64,000 bases of DNA, from positions 124,001-188,000 of the forward strand of contig NZ_WIAO01000007.1 of NCBI RefSeq assembly GCF_009451885.1, read 5' to 3'. This DNA is from Glycomyces albidus. Its GTDB lineage: Bacteria > Actinomycetota > Actinomycetes > Mycobacteriales > Micromonosporaceae. The translations under genes and the position numbers were made by a program. The notes beneath the pieces are model-generated. The model made no database searches and was not told the origin of the DNA. It saw only the letters and a program-made list of their open reading frames with translations. Positions 34,422 to 43,586 of the stretch are shown here, piece by piece; the first letter of the stretch is position 1, and every line of letters begins with the position of its first letter.

Positions 34422-35585
34422 GTGCGATCGAGAACCCAGCAGCTCCGGATCCCCGCCGCCGTCATCGCGGCCGGAGCGGTCGCCGCCGCCGCGGCCTGCA
34501 CCGGCGGTGCGGCGGACGATGCGGGGCCGGCCGTCGAGCCCGGACCCGGGGCCGTGGCGGAGGCGGAACGGCTGTACCAGATCGTCAACGACAGCCGCGC
34601 CATGGAGGACGAACTGATCGCGATCGAGAACCGGGTCGCCAAGCGCTGCATGGAGGACCAGGGCTTCACCGTCCACGATCCGGGATACTTCGCGGACACC
34701 GCCTTCGCGGCCTACGGCGCCTCGGGCTACCTCGTCGACGCCCCCGTCCTGGCCGTGCCGACACCGGAGGCGGCCGAGCGGTGGGGCTTCGGCGTGTGGA
34801 CCCAGTTCGTCCTCCACCCCGGCAACGAGGACCTCGCCGAGGAGCTCCTGACCCCGGAGGCGCGCATCGCGTTCAACCTCCCCGAGACGGCCGGGGAGCC
34901 CGACTCGAGCGAATGGGACGCCCAGGGCCCGGACTACCAGGCCGAATGGATCGAGGCGTACACGGGCGCACCGGCCCTGGACAGCGAGGTCAAGGGCCCC
35001 GAGCCCGACCATGGGGCGCCGCCCGGCGGCTGCTGGCTCCAGATGGTCGAGACGATCTACGGCGAGCCCTACACGGTCGAGTCCGGCGGGTCCGCGGAAG
35101 AGGAAGGCGGATCGCACACCGCCGCCCACCGGCCGAATCCGATCACGACGATCGAAGAGTTCGAGGACGCCGACGCGCTGGCGGATCTGGTCGACGCCGA
35201 GGCCGCGGACTTCGACGCCTGCCTGGCCGGGAGCGGCTACGAGGGCTGGGAGCTCGGCGCGAGCCTCTTCCCGCCGCTGTGGGAGTACTTCGGCGCGATG
35301 TACGACCCCGCCTACTTCGAGGAGTTCGGCGATGAGGAGGGCGCCGCGTCGCCCGAGCCGCCCGACGACGTGCCCGGCGACTTCGCGGGCGTGCTCGAGC
35401 TCGAGCGAGCGATGGCGCTCGACTTCGCCGCGTGCGGCCAGGAGAGCGGCCTGCGCCTGGCGATCGAGGAGGGCTGGGCTTCGATGCTGGTCGAGGCGTA
35501 CCAGCCGATCGAGACGGACATGCTCGCGTGGCAGGAGGAGATGCAGGTCCACCTCGACAACGCACAGGACTACCTCCGGGAGTAG
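34422..35585 (+). CDS. Hypothetical lipoprotein, acidic
   Basis: 387 residues from a GTG with a GAGAGGAA RBS. The signal sequence ends in a lipobox-like AAAAAC followed by a Thr/Gly-rich linker, so the protein is probably anchored outside the membrane. The body is strongly acidic and aromatic, with scattered Cys (AKRCMEDQGF, GGCWLQM, FDACLAGSGY, FAACGQESG) spaced as paired R/K-x-C motifs found in several secreted actinobacterial families. I recognise no function. Confidence 0.75.
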   Translation: MRSRTQQLRIPAAVIAAGAVAAAAACTGGAADDAGPAVEPGPGAVAEAERLYQIVNDSRAMEDELIAIENRVAKRCMEDQGFTVHDPGYFADTAFAAYGASGYLVDAPVLAVPTPEAAERWGFGVWTQFVLHPGNEDLAEELLTPEARIAFNLPETAGEPDSSEWDAQGPDYQAEWIEAYTGAPALDSEVKGPEPDHGAPPGGCWLQMVETIYGEPYTVESGGSAEEEGGSHTAAHRPNPITTIEEFEDADALADLVDAEAADFDACLAGSGYEGWELGASLFPPLWEYFGAMYDPAYFEEFGDEEGAASPEPPDDVPGDFAGVLELERAMALDFAACGQESGLRLAIEEGWASMLVEAYQPIETDMLAWQEEMQVHLDNAQDYLRE

Positions 35586-35608
35586 CCGCCGCGCCGATCG
35601 GTCGCCAA

Positions 35609-35632
35609 GGCGCGCAGCCGAAGGTGCGCGCC
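35609..35632. terminator. Hairpin between convergent lipoprotein and NB-ARC genes
   Basis: Perfect 8-bp GGCGCGCA/TGCGCGCC stem with an 8-nt loop in the 54-bp gap between the two stops. Confidence 0.55.
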
Positions 35633-35639
35633 GGGCCGC

Positions 35640-38084
35640 TTACGGTGCTCCGCGGAGCCGTCCTTCGATCGCCTCCGCTTCGGGGACGCCGCACTCCGCG
35701 TACCCGGCGGCCGCCTTCCGCAGGTGCGTCCGGGCGGCCGCGAGGTCGCCCCGGAGCCGGTGGGCGTCGGCGAGGCCGTGGTGGGCGCAGGCCAGTTCGT
35801 AGGCGTCCTGCTGGGACTCGGCGAGGGCCGCCGCCTGCTCGTGGTACCCGATCGCCTCCTCCGGGCGGCCGGAGGCGGTGAGCACGCGGCCGAGGCCGTT
35901 CCGGGCCGAGCGCTCGAGCGACCGGTACGACATGTCCTCGGCGTGCTCGAGGGCCTGCTCCAGGTACGCGACGGCCTCGGGGGCGCGCCCGAGTCGCAGC
36001 AGGTCCTCGCCCAGCTCGATGAGCACCGGGGTGAACCCCTCCCTGAATCCGTTGCGCCGGCAGCGTTCGAGGCAGTCCGTGTGGATCGACAGCGCCGCGG
36101 CCGGGTCGCCCTTCTCGCGGGCGAAGATCCCGCGGAAGTTCTCGATCCGGCTGGCGTTGTACTCGTCGCCGGGGCCGAGGAGCCCCTTCGACTCCTCCAG
36201 GCGGCGCTCGGCCTCGTCGAGGCGCCCGAGGCGCAGCAGCGGGACGACCATGTTCGACCGGATGTGCAGCATCGCCGTGACGTCGGAGGCGGCCTCGGCC
36301 ATCTCGAGCGCGGAGCGGTAGACGCCGAGCGCCTCCGAGAACCGCCCGGACTGCCGGTACAGGATCCCGAGGTTCCTGAGCGCCCACGTCGCCGCGGCGA
36401 CGTCGCCGAGCTTCCGGCTGAGCGCGGCGGCCCAGCTCAGGTAGTCGATCGCCTCCGCGCTCCTGCCGGCGACCGAGAAGTGCCGCCCGCGGTCGCCGAG
36501 CGAGTGGGCCTGCTTCAGCTCGTCGCCGAGCCGGCGGGCCATCTCCAGCGCGGTCCGGTTGATCGCGAGCTGGTGCTCGGTGTCGCCGTCGTACCAGCGG
36601 AACGCGCTGAAGGCGGACGCCAGGTGCCAGGCCGATTCGAGCCGTTCCGCACGCACCGCCGCGACGATGACGGCCGCCAGGTTCTCGCGTTCGGCCCGGA
36701 ACCACGAGACGGCGTCGTCCTGGTCGGCGAAGCCGGGCAGCCCGAGGTCGTGCGCTTTCAGCTCCTCGGCGAAGATCCGCTGGTACGGCGACACCGCCCG
36801 GCTCGCCGCCTGGTACGCGAAGTGCACGTACACGTCGAGCAGGCGGCCGAACGCCTCGTCGAGCTCGCTCGGGTCCTCTTCGGCGGCGGCGAGCTGCGAC
36901 GCGAACAGCCGCACCAGGTCGTGCAGCCGGTAGCGCCCCGACGAACGGGTCTCGGCGAGATGGACGTTCACGAGCGACTCCAGCATCGCCGAGGCCCGGT
37001 CGCGGTCGACGCCGCAGAGCGCGGCCGCGGCGTACGCGTCGACGTCGTCGCCGGGGACCAGGCTGAACCGCCGCAGCAGGCGCCGGTGGGGCGCATCGAG
37101 TTCCCGGTAGGAGGCGCGCAGCGCCGCCGCGACGCCGCGGTGGCCGGTGCCGAGCTCGTCGAGCAGCCGGTCCTCGTCGGTCAGCCGCTCGAGGAGGTCC
37201 TTCACGCGCCACAGCGGACGGCTGCGCAGGCGCGCCGTCGCGAGGCTCATCGCCAGCGGCAGCCGCCCGCACCGCTCGGCGATCGCGGCCGCCTCGGCGT
37301 CGGTGGCCCGGCCCGCGACGGCGGCGTTGACCATCGCCACCGCCTCCGGCATCGGCGGCGGCTCCAGCGGCACCGGTACGGCGTCCGGCACCGATGCCAG
37401 GTCGTGCCGGCTCGTCGCCAGCGTGAGCCCGTCCGCCGTTCCCGGCAGCAGCGCCTCCACCTGCTCGGCTTCCGCGGCGTTGTCGAGCACGAGGAGCACG
37501 CGGCGGCCGGCGAGCGCGCTGCGGTACAAAGCGGCCAGTTCATCCACATCAGACGGCAGGTCCGGCTCGTCGACATTCAGCGACCGCAGGATCCGCGCGA
37601 GCACGGACTCCATGCTCGGCCTCGGGCCGTCGGCGTGCGTGAAGCCGTGGAGGTCCACGAACAATTGGCCGCCCGGATACCGCGGCGCCAGCGCGTGCGC
37701 GGCCTGGACCGCGAGCGTGGTCTTCCCGACGCCGGCCATGCCGTGGACCGCGACCACGGTCGCCCCGCGGTCGACCGCATCCAGGACCGCGGCGAGGTGC
37801 CGCTCCCGCCCGGCGAACGAGGCGAGCTCCCGCGGGAGTTCGCGCGGTACCGCCGCCTCGCCGCCCACGGCGTCGGTGAGCAGCGTCCGGTCCTGGTCGC
37901 CGAGTCCGAGCGCCTTGACGAGCAGCCGCAGCGTCTTCGGCTGCGGCCGCACCCTCCCCGACTCGATGTCGCGCACGGTGCGGGTGCCGACGCCCGCCTT
38001 CGCGGCGAGTTCCTCCTGCGTCATCATCGCCCGCAGCCGGAGCGGACGGAGATTGCTGCGCGCGTCGAACCCTCGGTCAGACAT
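35640..38084 (-). CDS. XRE-NB-ARC-TPR regulator (STAND ATPase)
   Basis: 814 residues. Residues 10-65 are an XRE-type helix-turn-helix (MTQEELAAKAGVGTRTVRDIESGR). NB-ARC domain follows with P-loop GMAGVGKTT at about 115-123 and Walker B-like RVLLVLDNAAEAEQ. The C-terminal half is a series of TPR-like helical repeats (AIDYLSWAAALSRKLGDVAAATWALRNLG and similar). Such proteins oligomerise with ATP on signal binding and control genes in development or secondary metabolism. The start is supported by TACGAT ending 6 nt upstream. No target is evident. Confidence 0.88.
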   Translation of the reverse strand: MSDRGFDARSNLRPLRLRAMMTQEELAAKAGVGTRTVRDIESGRVRPQPKTLRLLVKALGLGDQDRTLLTDAVGGEAAVPRELPRELASFAGRERHLAAVLDAVDRGATVVAVHGMAGVGKTTLAVQAAHALAPRYPGGQLFVDLHGFTHADGPRPSMESVLARILRSLNVDEPDLPSDVDELAALYRSALAGRRVLLVLDNAAEAEQVEALLPGTADGLTLATSRHDLASVPDAVPVPLEPPPMPEAVAMVNAAVAGRATDAEAAAIAERCGRLPLAMSLATARLRSRPLWRVKDLLERLTDEDRLLDELGTGHRGVAAALRASYRELDAPHRRLLRRFSLVPGDDVDAYAAAALCGVDRDRASAMLESLVNVHLAETRSSGRYRLHDLVRLFASQLAAAEEDPSELDEAFGRLLDVYVHFAYQAASRAVSPYQRIFAEELKAHDLGLPGFADQDDAVSWFRAERENLAAVIVAAVRAERLESAWHLASAFSAFRWYDGDTEHQLAINRTALEMARRLGDELKQAHSLGDRGRHFSVAGRSAEAIDYLSWAAALSRKLGDVAAATWALRNLGILYRQSGRFSEALGVYRSALEMAEAASDVTAMLHIRSNMVVPLLRLGRLDEAERRLEESKGLLGPGDEYNASRIENFRGIFAREKGDPAAALSIHTDCLERCRRNGFREGFTPVLIELGEDLLRLGRAPEAVAYLEQALEHAEDMSYRSLERSARNGLGRVLTASGRPEEAIGYHEQAAALAESQQDAYELACAHHGLADAHRLRGDLAAARTHLRKAAAGYAECGVPEAEAIEGRLRGAP

Positions 38085-38090
38085 GGAGCC

Positions 38091-38096
38091 ATCGTA
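38091..38096 (-). promoter_or_regulatory. TACGAT -10 of a leaderless NB-ARC regulator gene
   Basis: Minus-strand TACGAT ends 6 nt before the ATG at 38084; no Shine-Dalgarno is present. Confidence 0.4.
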
Positions 38097-38358
38097 GGGC
38101 GGCGACACCGGCGAACCGGCGTGCGAATCCTGGAGGCCGCGGTTCTCCAGGGCGGTGTTCGCCGTGCTCAATCCCGGTGCGCGGGCCGGGCGTCCGGCTG
38201 AGGGCCGCCGAATTCCTGCCGGTGTCCCGCCGGTATGCCGCCTCGCCGATCCCGCATCGGGCTGGAAGAATGGCGCCGCCGTCACCGCCCTCGCGGGACT
38301 GCGTGCCACGCGAGTGAACGGAGCGGACGACAGGCACCCCTCCATCGCGTGGACCTCG

Positions 38359-40563
38359 TCAAGGCCGCCCGCCGCCGGGAGTCCCGGCGGCCGCGAGCGG
38401 CCGCCAGCGCGCGGGCCACCGGCCGAGCCGGTCGACCACGGCCATGAGGGCGGGCAGCACCATGACCCGGACGACGACGGCGTCGAGCAGGACGCCCAGC
38501 GCCAGCGCGAAGCCGAGCTGCTTCATCTCGATGCGGTCGATGAAGACGAACGCCGCGAACACCGACATCATGATCACGGCGGCGCTGGTGACCACGCTCG
38601 CCGAGGACAGGATCCCCTGGCGGATCGCCTCCCGGGGCGCGAGGCCGCGCTCGGCCGCCTCCTTGATGCGGCTCATGACGAACAACTGGTAGTCGAGCGA
38701 CAGTCCGAAGAGGATCGCGAAGACCATGAGCGGCGTCCGCGAGCCGATGAACCCCGGCGAGTCGAAGTCGAGGAGGTCCTCGGCCCACGTGTACTGGAAG
38801 ACCAGGACCAGTGCGCCCCAGGCGGCCAGGGTCGACAGGAGGTTGAGGACCATGCTCAGGAGCGCGAAGACGAGCGACCGGAAGGCGACGAGCATGACGA
38901 CGAGCGTCGCGAGCAGGACGAACCCCACGACGAGGAGCAGGCGCGAGGACTGGTGGTCGGAGTAGTCGGCGGCGTAGGCGGGTTCGCCTGAGACGGCGTA
39001 CTCGGCGCCCTCGACGCCGCCGATCGTCGCCGGCACCCAGTCCTCGCGCAGCAGCTCGAGCGATTGCGCGGCCCGCGGATCGCTGGTGGGGTAAGGGACC
39101 GGGAGGTCGATCGCGATCGCGGTGCCGTCCTGCGACACCCGCACGCGCGGCCCGTCGGTCTCGGCGAACAGCGCGTGCCCCTGCGTCCGGGCCTCGAGGT
39201 CGGCGACGGCCGCGGCGAGGTCCTCGGCGTTCGCGGCGTCCACCCGCGCGACCACCGTGTGCGCGACCCCGGCGTCGGGGAAGGCGGCGACGAGCTCGTC
39301 GTAGGCCGCGATGGTCTCCAGCGACTTGGGGAACGTCTCCTTGCCCTCAACGCTCGTCGTCATGGCCAGTGCGGGGACGGCGAGGCCGCAGACGACGGCC
39401 AGGCCGACGACCGCGGTGACGGCCGGACGCCGCAGCGCGGGCCGCAGCATCGCCGTCCACAGTCGCCCGTCCTCGCGGTCCGCCTTGCGCCGCAGGAGCC
39501 TGCCGCCGTCGACGCGCCGCCCGAGTTTCGCCAGCAGGGCCGGCAGGATCGTCAGCGAGCTGACCATGGCGATGGCGACGACGATGATGCAGGCGGTGGC
39601 GATGGAGGAGAAGATGACGTCGTCGACCAGGTAGAGCCCCGCCAGGGAGACGACGACCGCGATCCCGGAGGTGACGATGGTGCGTCCGGCGGTCTCGGCG
39701 GCCAGCTCGACCGCGGTGGCGAGACCGGCGCCCGCTCCCGCGCGCAGCCGCTCCTCGCGGACGCGTTTGAGGTAGAACAGCGAGTAGTCCACGCCCACGG
39801 CCATGCCGATCATGGCCAGGACGCTGGTGACGGCGCCCCCGGCGTCGGGGAAGAAGTGCGAGCTGAGGGCGTAGACCCCGACGGCGGCGAGGATCGAGCT
39901 GACCGCCAGCGCCAGCGGCACGCCCGCCAGGAGCAGGGAGCCGAACGCGACGAACAGGATGAGGAGCGTGATCGGCAGCGTGAACCGCTCCACTTCGGCC
40001 AGTCCCGCGCCGAGCTGCTCGTCGAGTTCCACGGACATCGACTCCCCGCCGGTCTGGGCGATCTCCAGTTCGGGATGGGAGTCCTGGAGCGCAGCGGTGG
40101 TCTCCAGGAGCGCGTCGACGTGGTCGACGGCCTCGTGCGCGGGCATGGACATCGTCACCGAGAGCATGACCGCGTCGCCGCCGTCGGCGGTCACCGGTTC
40201 GCTGACGGCGGCGACCTCGTCCAGCGCGGTCATCCGGGCGGTCGCGTCGGCGGCCGCCGCCGCGGCCCCGTCGAGGTCGCCGGAGGGGGACGTGATGAGG
40301 AGGTGCTCGACCGCGGGGGCGGCGACGCCGGCGTCGACGGCCATCGCCTCGGCCGAGCCGGCCTCGCCGATCCAGAAGTCGGAGAAGGCGGTCTTGTCGG
40401 TGCCGGCGGCCTGGCCGGCGCCGAAGCACACGGCCACGAACAGGATCCAGCCGATGACGGCCTTCCACGGGTTGGCGGCGCTCCAGGCGGCGACTCGGAC
40501 CGTGAGCGGCCTTCGGCCCGGGACGGTCGCGGCGGGCGGGGGAGGGGCGGTCTGCGATGTCAT
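38359..40563 (-). CDS. MMPL-family (RND superfamily) transporter
   Basis: 734 residues; start ATG at 40563 is the first Met of the conserved N-terminus, a GTG at 40605 being the alternative. Two halves, each with a large external loop and a bundle of helices: GGAVTSVLAMIGMAVGVDYSLFYLKRVREE in the first and TPLMVFAILFGLSLDYQLFVMSRIKE in the second. Both GxDY proton-relay motifs are kept. MMPL proteins export lipids, siderophores or drugs using the proton gradient. It stands alone, so its cargo is unknown. Confidence 0.9.
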   Translation of the reverse strand: MTSQTAPPPPAATVPGRRPLTVRVAAWSAANPWKAVIGWILFVAVCFGAGQAAGTDKTAFSDFWIGEAGSAEAMAVDAGVAAPAVEHLLITSPSGDLDGAAAAAADATARMTALDEVAAVSEPVTADGGDAVMLSVTMSMPAHEAVDHVDALLETTAALQDSHPELEIAQTGGESMSVELDEQLGAGLAEVERFTLPITLLILFVAFGSLLLAGVPLALAVSSILAAVGVYALSSHFFPDAGGAVTSVLAMIGMAVGVDYSLFYLKRVREERLRAGAGAGLATAVELAAETAGRTIVTSGIAVVVSLAGLYLVDDVIFSSIATACIIVVAIAMVSSLTILPALLAKLGRRVDGGRLLRRKADREDGRLWTAMLRPALRRPAVTAVVGLAVVCGLAVPALAMTTSVEGKETFPKSLETIAAYDELVAAFPDAGVAHTVVARVDAANAEDLAAAVADLEARTQGHALFAETDGPRVRVSQDGTAIAIDLPVPYPTSDPRAAQSLELLREDWVPATIGGVEGAEYAVSGEPAYAADYSDHQSSRLLLVVGFVLLATLVVMLVAFRSLVFALLSMVLNLLSTLAAWGALVLVFQYTWAEDLLDFDSPGFIGSRTPLMVFAILFGLSLDYQLFVMSRIKEAAERGLAPREAIRQGILSSASVVTSAAVIMMSVFAAFVFIDRIEMKQLGFALALGVLLDAVVVRVMVLPALMAVVDRLGRWPARWRPLAAAGTPGGGRP

Positions 40564-40711
40564 CGATGCACTGCTTCTGCTCGGCGAGTCGGGACAACCC
40601 GACACTAAGCCGGAAAACGCTGCATGTCGGTAGGGCAGTCCTCACCAAACCTGCTGGGGTGCACCGGAAGTCCGCAGGTCAGCGCCCCTTGGCGTATTCC
40701 TCGGCACGCCC

Positions 40712-42370
40712 TCAGCCGCGGCGCGCCGGGTAGCGTTCGCGGCGCGCTCCCGGGCGCCTGCCCTTGATCGTGGTCTGGCGCAGCGCCTCGATCACCTCGT
40801 CGGCCGAGGACTCCGGCACCTCCACCAGCGAGAACCGGTCGGCGATCTCGATCGCCCCGATGTCGCGGCCGCTGAGCCGCGATTCCCCCGCGATCGCGCC
40901 GACCAGGTCCTGCGGCCGCACCCCCGCTGCGCGGCCGAGGTTGACGAACACCCGCGTCGTCTCGCCGCCGTCGGCACCGGAACGGCCGCGGTCGTCGTCG
41001 CGGCGCGGCCCCCGCCCGCCCGGGCCGGCGACCGCCGGGATCTCCCGCTCGTCGGCGTCGCCGCCGGTCGCCTCGTGCGCGAGCTTCACCGCCGCGAGCG
41101 CGACGTCCATGAGGTCGTACTCGTCGGCGAGCGCCTCCACCACGACCCTGAACCGGTCGGACCCGCCGGCGACGAGCGCGTCGCGCAGCGCGGACTGGGT
41201 GATCTCGAGGCGGCGGGCGCGCAGGTCGGTGACCGTGGGGACCTGCTCGACCGGGATGCGCCGCTTCGTCAGCCGCTCGATCGCCTTGATCATGCGGTGC
41301 TCGCGCGGCTCGGTGAGCGTGATCGCGACGCCTTCGCGGCCGGCGCGACCGACCCGGCCGATGCGGTGCACGTACGCCTCCGGCGCGGACGGCACGTCGT
41401 AGTTGACGACGTGGGTGAGGTGCTCGATGTCCAGGCCCCGGGCGGCCACGTCGGTGGCGACGAGCAGGTCGGCGCCCCCGCCGCGCACCCGCTTCATGAC
41501 CCGGTCGCGCTGGTCCTGGCTCATGCCGCCGTGCAGCGCCTCGGCCCGGTGGCCCCGCCCGGCCAACGTCTCGGTGAGCTGCTCAACCTCCGCCCGCGTC
41601 CGGCAGAACACGATCGCCGCCTCCGGCGACTCCACGTCCAGCAGCCGCGCCAGCGCGTCGGGCTTGTGCGCGCGGGCGACGACATAGGCGGCCTGCCGCA
41701 CCAGCGGCGTCTCCTCCGCGGCGGCCGCCTCCCGGCCGAGTTCGATCCGGACCGGGTCGCGGAGCTGCCGCCGGGCTATCCGGTCCAGCCGCGCGGGCAT
41801 GGTGGCGGAGAACAGCATCGTCTGCCGGTCCTCGCGGGTCCGCGCCAGGATCGCCTCGATGTCCTCGGCGAATCCCATGTCGAGCATCTCGTCGGCCTCG
41901 TCGAGCACCACGGTCGCGACGCCTTCGAGCCGCAGGCTCCCGCGGTCGATGTGGTCGAGCGCCCGGCCGGGGGTCGCGACGACCACGTCCACGCCGCGCC
42001 GCAGCACCTGGAGCTGGCGGCCGATCGGCTGGCCGCCGTAGATCGGCAGCACGCGCACGCCCAGCTCACGGCCGTAGCGGTGGAACGCCTGCGACACCTG
42101 GACGGCCAGCTCGCGGGTCGGCACGAGCACGAGCGCGTCGGGGTCGCCCCCGTCCGCGTGCATGCGCTCGAGCACCGGCAGCGCGAACGCGGCCGTCTTC
42201 CCGGTCCCGGTCGCCGCCTGGCCGAGCAGGTCGCGGCCGGCGAGCAGGGGAGGGATGGCCTCGCGCTGGATCGGCGTCGGCTCCTCGTAGCCCAGGTCGG
42301 TCAGGACGCCCAGAAGTTCGGGCCCCAGACCCAGGTCGGCGAAGCCCGGCGCCGCCTCGTCAGCGTTCAT
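40712..42370 (-). CDS. DEAD-box ATP-dependent RNA helicase (DeaD/CsdA-like)
   Basis: 552 residues. Motifs in order: Q-motif (EEPTPIQREAI), I (ATGTGKT), Ia (PTRELAVQ), II (VLDEADEML), III (FSATMP), V (ATDVAARGLD), VI (HRIGRVGRAG). The C-terminal 75 residues form a DbpA-type RNA-binding domain (TRVFVNLGRAAGVRPQDLVGAIAGESRLSGRDIGAIEI). It unwinds structured RNA, especially at low temperature and in ribosome assembly. It lies 70 bp downstream of a cold-shock protein gene on the same strand and is likely co-transcribed with it. Confidence 0.94.
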   Translation of the reverse strand: MNADEAAPGFADLGLGPELLGVLTDLGYEEPTPIQREAIPPLLAGRDLLGQAATGTGKTAAFALPVLERMHADGGDPDALVLVPTRELAVQVSQAFHRYGRELGVRVLPIYGGQPIGRQLQVLRRGVDVVVATPGRALDHIDRGSLRLEGVATVVLDEADEMLDMGFAEDIEAILARTREDRQTMLFSATMPARLDRIARRQLRDPVRIELGREAAAAEETPLVRQAAYVVARAHKPDALARLLDVESPEAAIVFCRTRAEVEQLTETLAGRGHRAEALHGGMSQDQRDRVMKRVRGGGADLLVATDVAARGLDIEHLTHVVNYDVPSAPEAYVHRIGRVGRAGREGVAITLTEPREHRMIKAIERLTKRRIPVEQVPTVTDLRARRLEITQSALRDALVAGGSDRFRVVVEALADEYDLMDVALAAVKLAHEATGGDADEREIPAVAGPGGRGPRRDDDRGRSGADGGETTRVFVNLGRAAGVRPQDLVGAIAGESRLSGRDIGAIEIADRFSLVEVPESSADEVIEALRQTTIKGRRPGARRERYPARRG

Positions 42371-42440
42371 GGCGTGCTGCCTCCCCTGTCGTCACCGCCC
42401 CTCGCGGGCGCGCTGCGGTCCGAGCCGCTCGGCGGCTCCG

Positions 42441-42650
42441 CTACACGGGTTCGACCTGCGTCGCCGCCGGCTTCCCCCGGTCGCCCGTGGTGACCTCGAA
42501 GCGGACGCGCTGGCCGTCCTCCAAGGTCCGGAACCTGCCGGTGTCGGCGATCGAGGTGAAGTGCACGAAGTAGTCGCCCTTCCCCTCGTCGTCCTCGATG
42601 AAGCCGTACCCCTTGTCGGCGTCGAACCATTTGACAGTACCGGTCGGCAT
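42441..42650 (-). CDS. Cold-shock protein (CspA family)
   Basis: 69 residues from the ATG at 42650 with GGTGGAG upstream; the longer frame adds no family sequence. RNP1 (KGYGFIEDD) and RNP2 (DYFVHFTSI) RNA-binding motifs are both present in GTVKWFDADKGYGFI...GDYFVHF. It is a single-stranded nucleic-acid chaperone in the cytoplasm. The helicase immediately downstream makes a natural RNA-remodelling pair. Confidence 0.93.
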   Translation of the reverse strand: MPTGTVKWFDADKGYGFIEDDEGKGDYFVHFTSIADTGRFRTLEDGQRVRFEVTTGDRGKPAATQVEPV

Positions 42651-42763
42651 CGTCTCCACCCCTTCTTCTGACCGTACCAATCGGGCCGGTGGGATACCCG
42701 CGCTCGACGGCGCCATGCCTGGCGGCCGCCCGCGCCCGTCACGGCTCGAAGGACGGGCCGGCG

Positions 42764-42786
42764 CGCCCGGCGGCGCCCCCCGGGCG
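42764..42786 (-). terminator. Possible terminator of the UPF0303 gene
   Basis: 7-bp CGCCCGG/CCGGGCG stem with a 9-nt loop, 8 bp downstream of the stop at 42795 on the minus strand. Confidence 0.4.
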
Positions 42787-42794
42787 GCCTCCGC

Positions 42795-43259
42795 TCACGA
42801 CTCCTCGAGGTGCGCGCGGATGCCCGCGACCACCAGCTCGTGGTCGTCCATGGAAGACAGACCCGAGGCGGTGGCGGCCGCGACGACGCCGACGCCGCGG
42901 ACGCGGATCGGGAACGACCCGCCGGTCACCGCGTACTCGGCGGCGTCGAGCCAGCCGGTCGAGGCGGGGTCGACGCCCTTGGCCTTGAGCCGCTCGTTGA
43001 CGAGCGCGCTGCTCGCTTCGATGCGCAGTACGACCGCCGACTTCCGGGCGATCCACGACTCCTGGTCCGGTGTGCTCCCCGGCAGGGCCGCGCGGAACAG
43101 GATCAGGCCGGGGCGGCGGATGTCGATGCCCACGGGATGGCCGGCGTCCCGGGCCATCGCGGTGATCCGGGAGCCGAGCCGCCACGCGTCCGCGTGGTCG
43201 AACCGGTCGAAGACGAGTTCCGCCTCCTGCTGCTCCAGTGCGGCGATGATGTCGGTCAT
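42795..43259 (-). CDS. UPF0303 / GlcG-HbpS-like heme-binding-fold protein
   Basis: 154 residues with AAGGGA before the ATG at 43259. The sequence matches the UPF0303 family (FDHADAWRLGSRITAMARDAGHPVGIDIRR...LFRAALPGSTPDQESWIARKSAVVLRIEASS...YAVTGGSFPIRVRGVGVVAAATASGLSSMDDHELVVAGI). The fold is shared with HbpS, which binds heme or haem-like ligands and small molecules. No transport signal. Function is not established. It is divergent from the sugar operon at 43587. Confidence 0.85.
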   Translation of the reverse strand: MTDIIAALEQQEAELVFDRFDHADAWRLGSRITAMARDAGHPVGIDIRRPGLILFRAALPGSTPDQESWIARKSAVVLRIEASSALVNERLKAKGVDPASTGWLDAAEYAVTGGSFPIRVRGVGVVAAATASGLSSMDDHELVVAGIRAHLEES

Positions 43260-43447
43260 GAACGGTCCCTTCAGGGTTCGGTGATCGGGGCGCGGCCCGG
43301 TCGGCGACGTCCAGGATCCCCGCCCCTCCTCGGACGGGTCCACCGGGCCGCCGCGGGGGCGGCCCGCACGCCAGTTTTGTACGAGTTCATCACAGAGACG
43401 GCCCGAGCGCATGCGCAGCGTACGCGTCCCGTAGCGCAAGAGATTCA

Positions 43448-43476
43448 TTGACATCACTACCGGTCACAACTATGCT
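43448..43476 (+). promoter_or_regulatory. Consensus promoter of the LplA/B/C-like sugar operon
   Basis: TTGACA (43448-43453) and TATGCT (43471-43476) separated by exactly 17 bp. This is the best housekeeping-type promoter in the window. Start near 43483, giving a leader of about 104 nt. Confidence 0.7.
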
Positions 43477-43498
43477 CTGAAAACTATCGGTAAGATCC

Positions 43499-43511
43499 CC
43501 GAAAGTTTCGG
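43499..43511. promoter_or_regulatory. Palindromic operator CCGAAAGTTTCGG
   Basis: A 13-nt perfect palindrome (GAAA-G-TTTC core) about 16 nt downstream of the predicted start site, well placed for repression. GAAA-N-TTTC palindromes have been described before Streptomyces xylanase genes (from memory). A related half, GAAAACTATCGGTAAG, lies at 43480-43495. Confidence 0.55.
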
Positions 43512-43586
43512 CCGCAGCGAGTGTGATCGTGCGCATCAAAGCGGCAGAACGGGGTGCAATAAAGACAATTCTCAAGGAGGAGAGAC

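Larger units (their letters stand above)
43260..43586. other. Divergent regulatory region before the second sugar operon
   Basis: 327 bp between the UPF0303 gene and the binding-protein gene. 43344-43366 is a 9-bp hairpin (CGGGCCGCC/GGCGGCCCG, 5-nt loop), and 43430-43586 is notably AT-rich and holds the promoter and operator. No gene is seen. Confidence 0.6.

Noticed and set aside
43344..43366. Hairpin followed by TTTTG on the plus strand, terminator-like
   Set aside because: No plus-strand gene precedes it; it lies in the divergent promoter region, so I kept it only as a note in that region.
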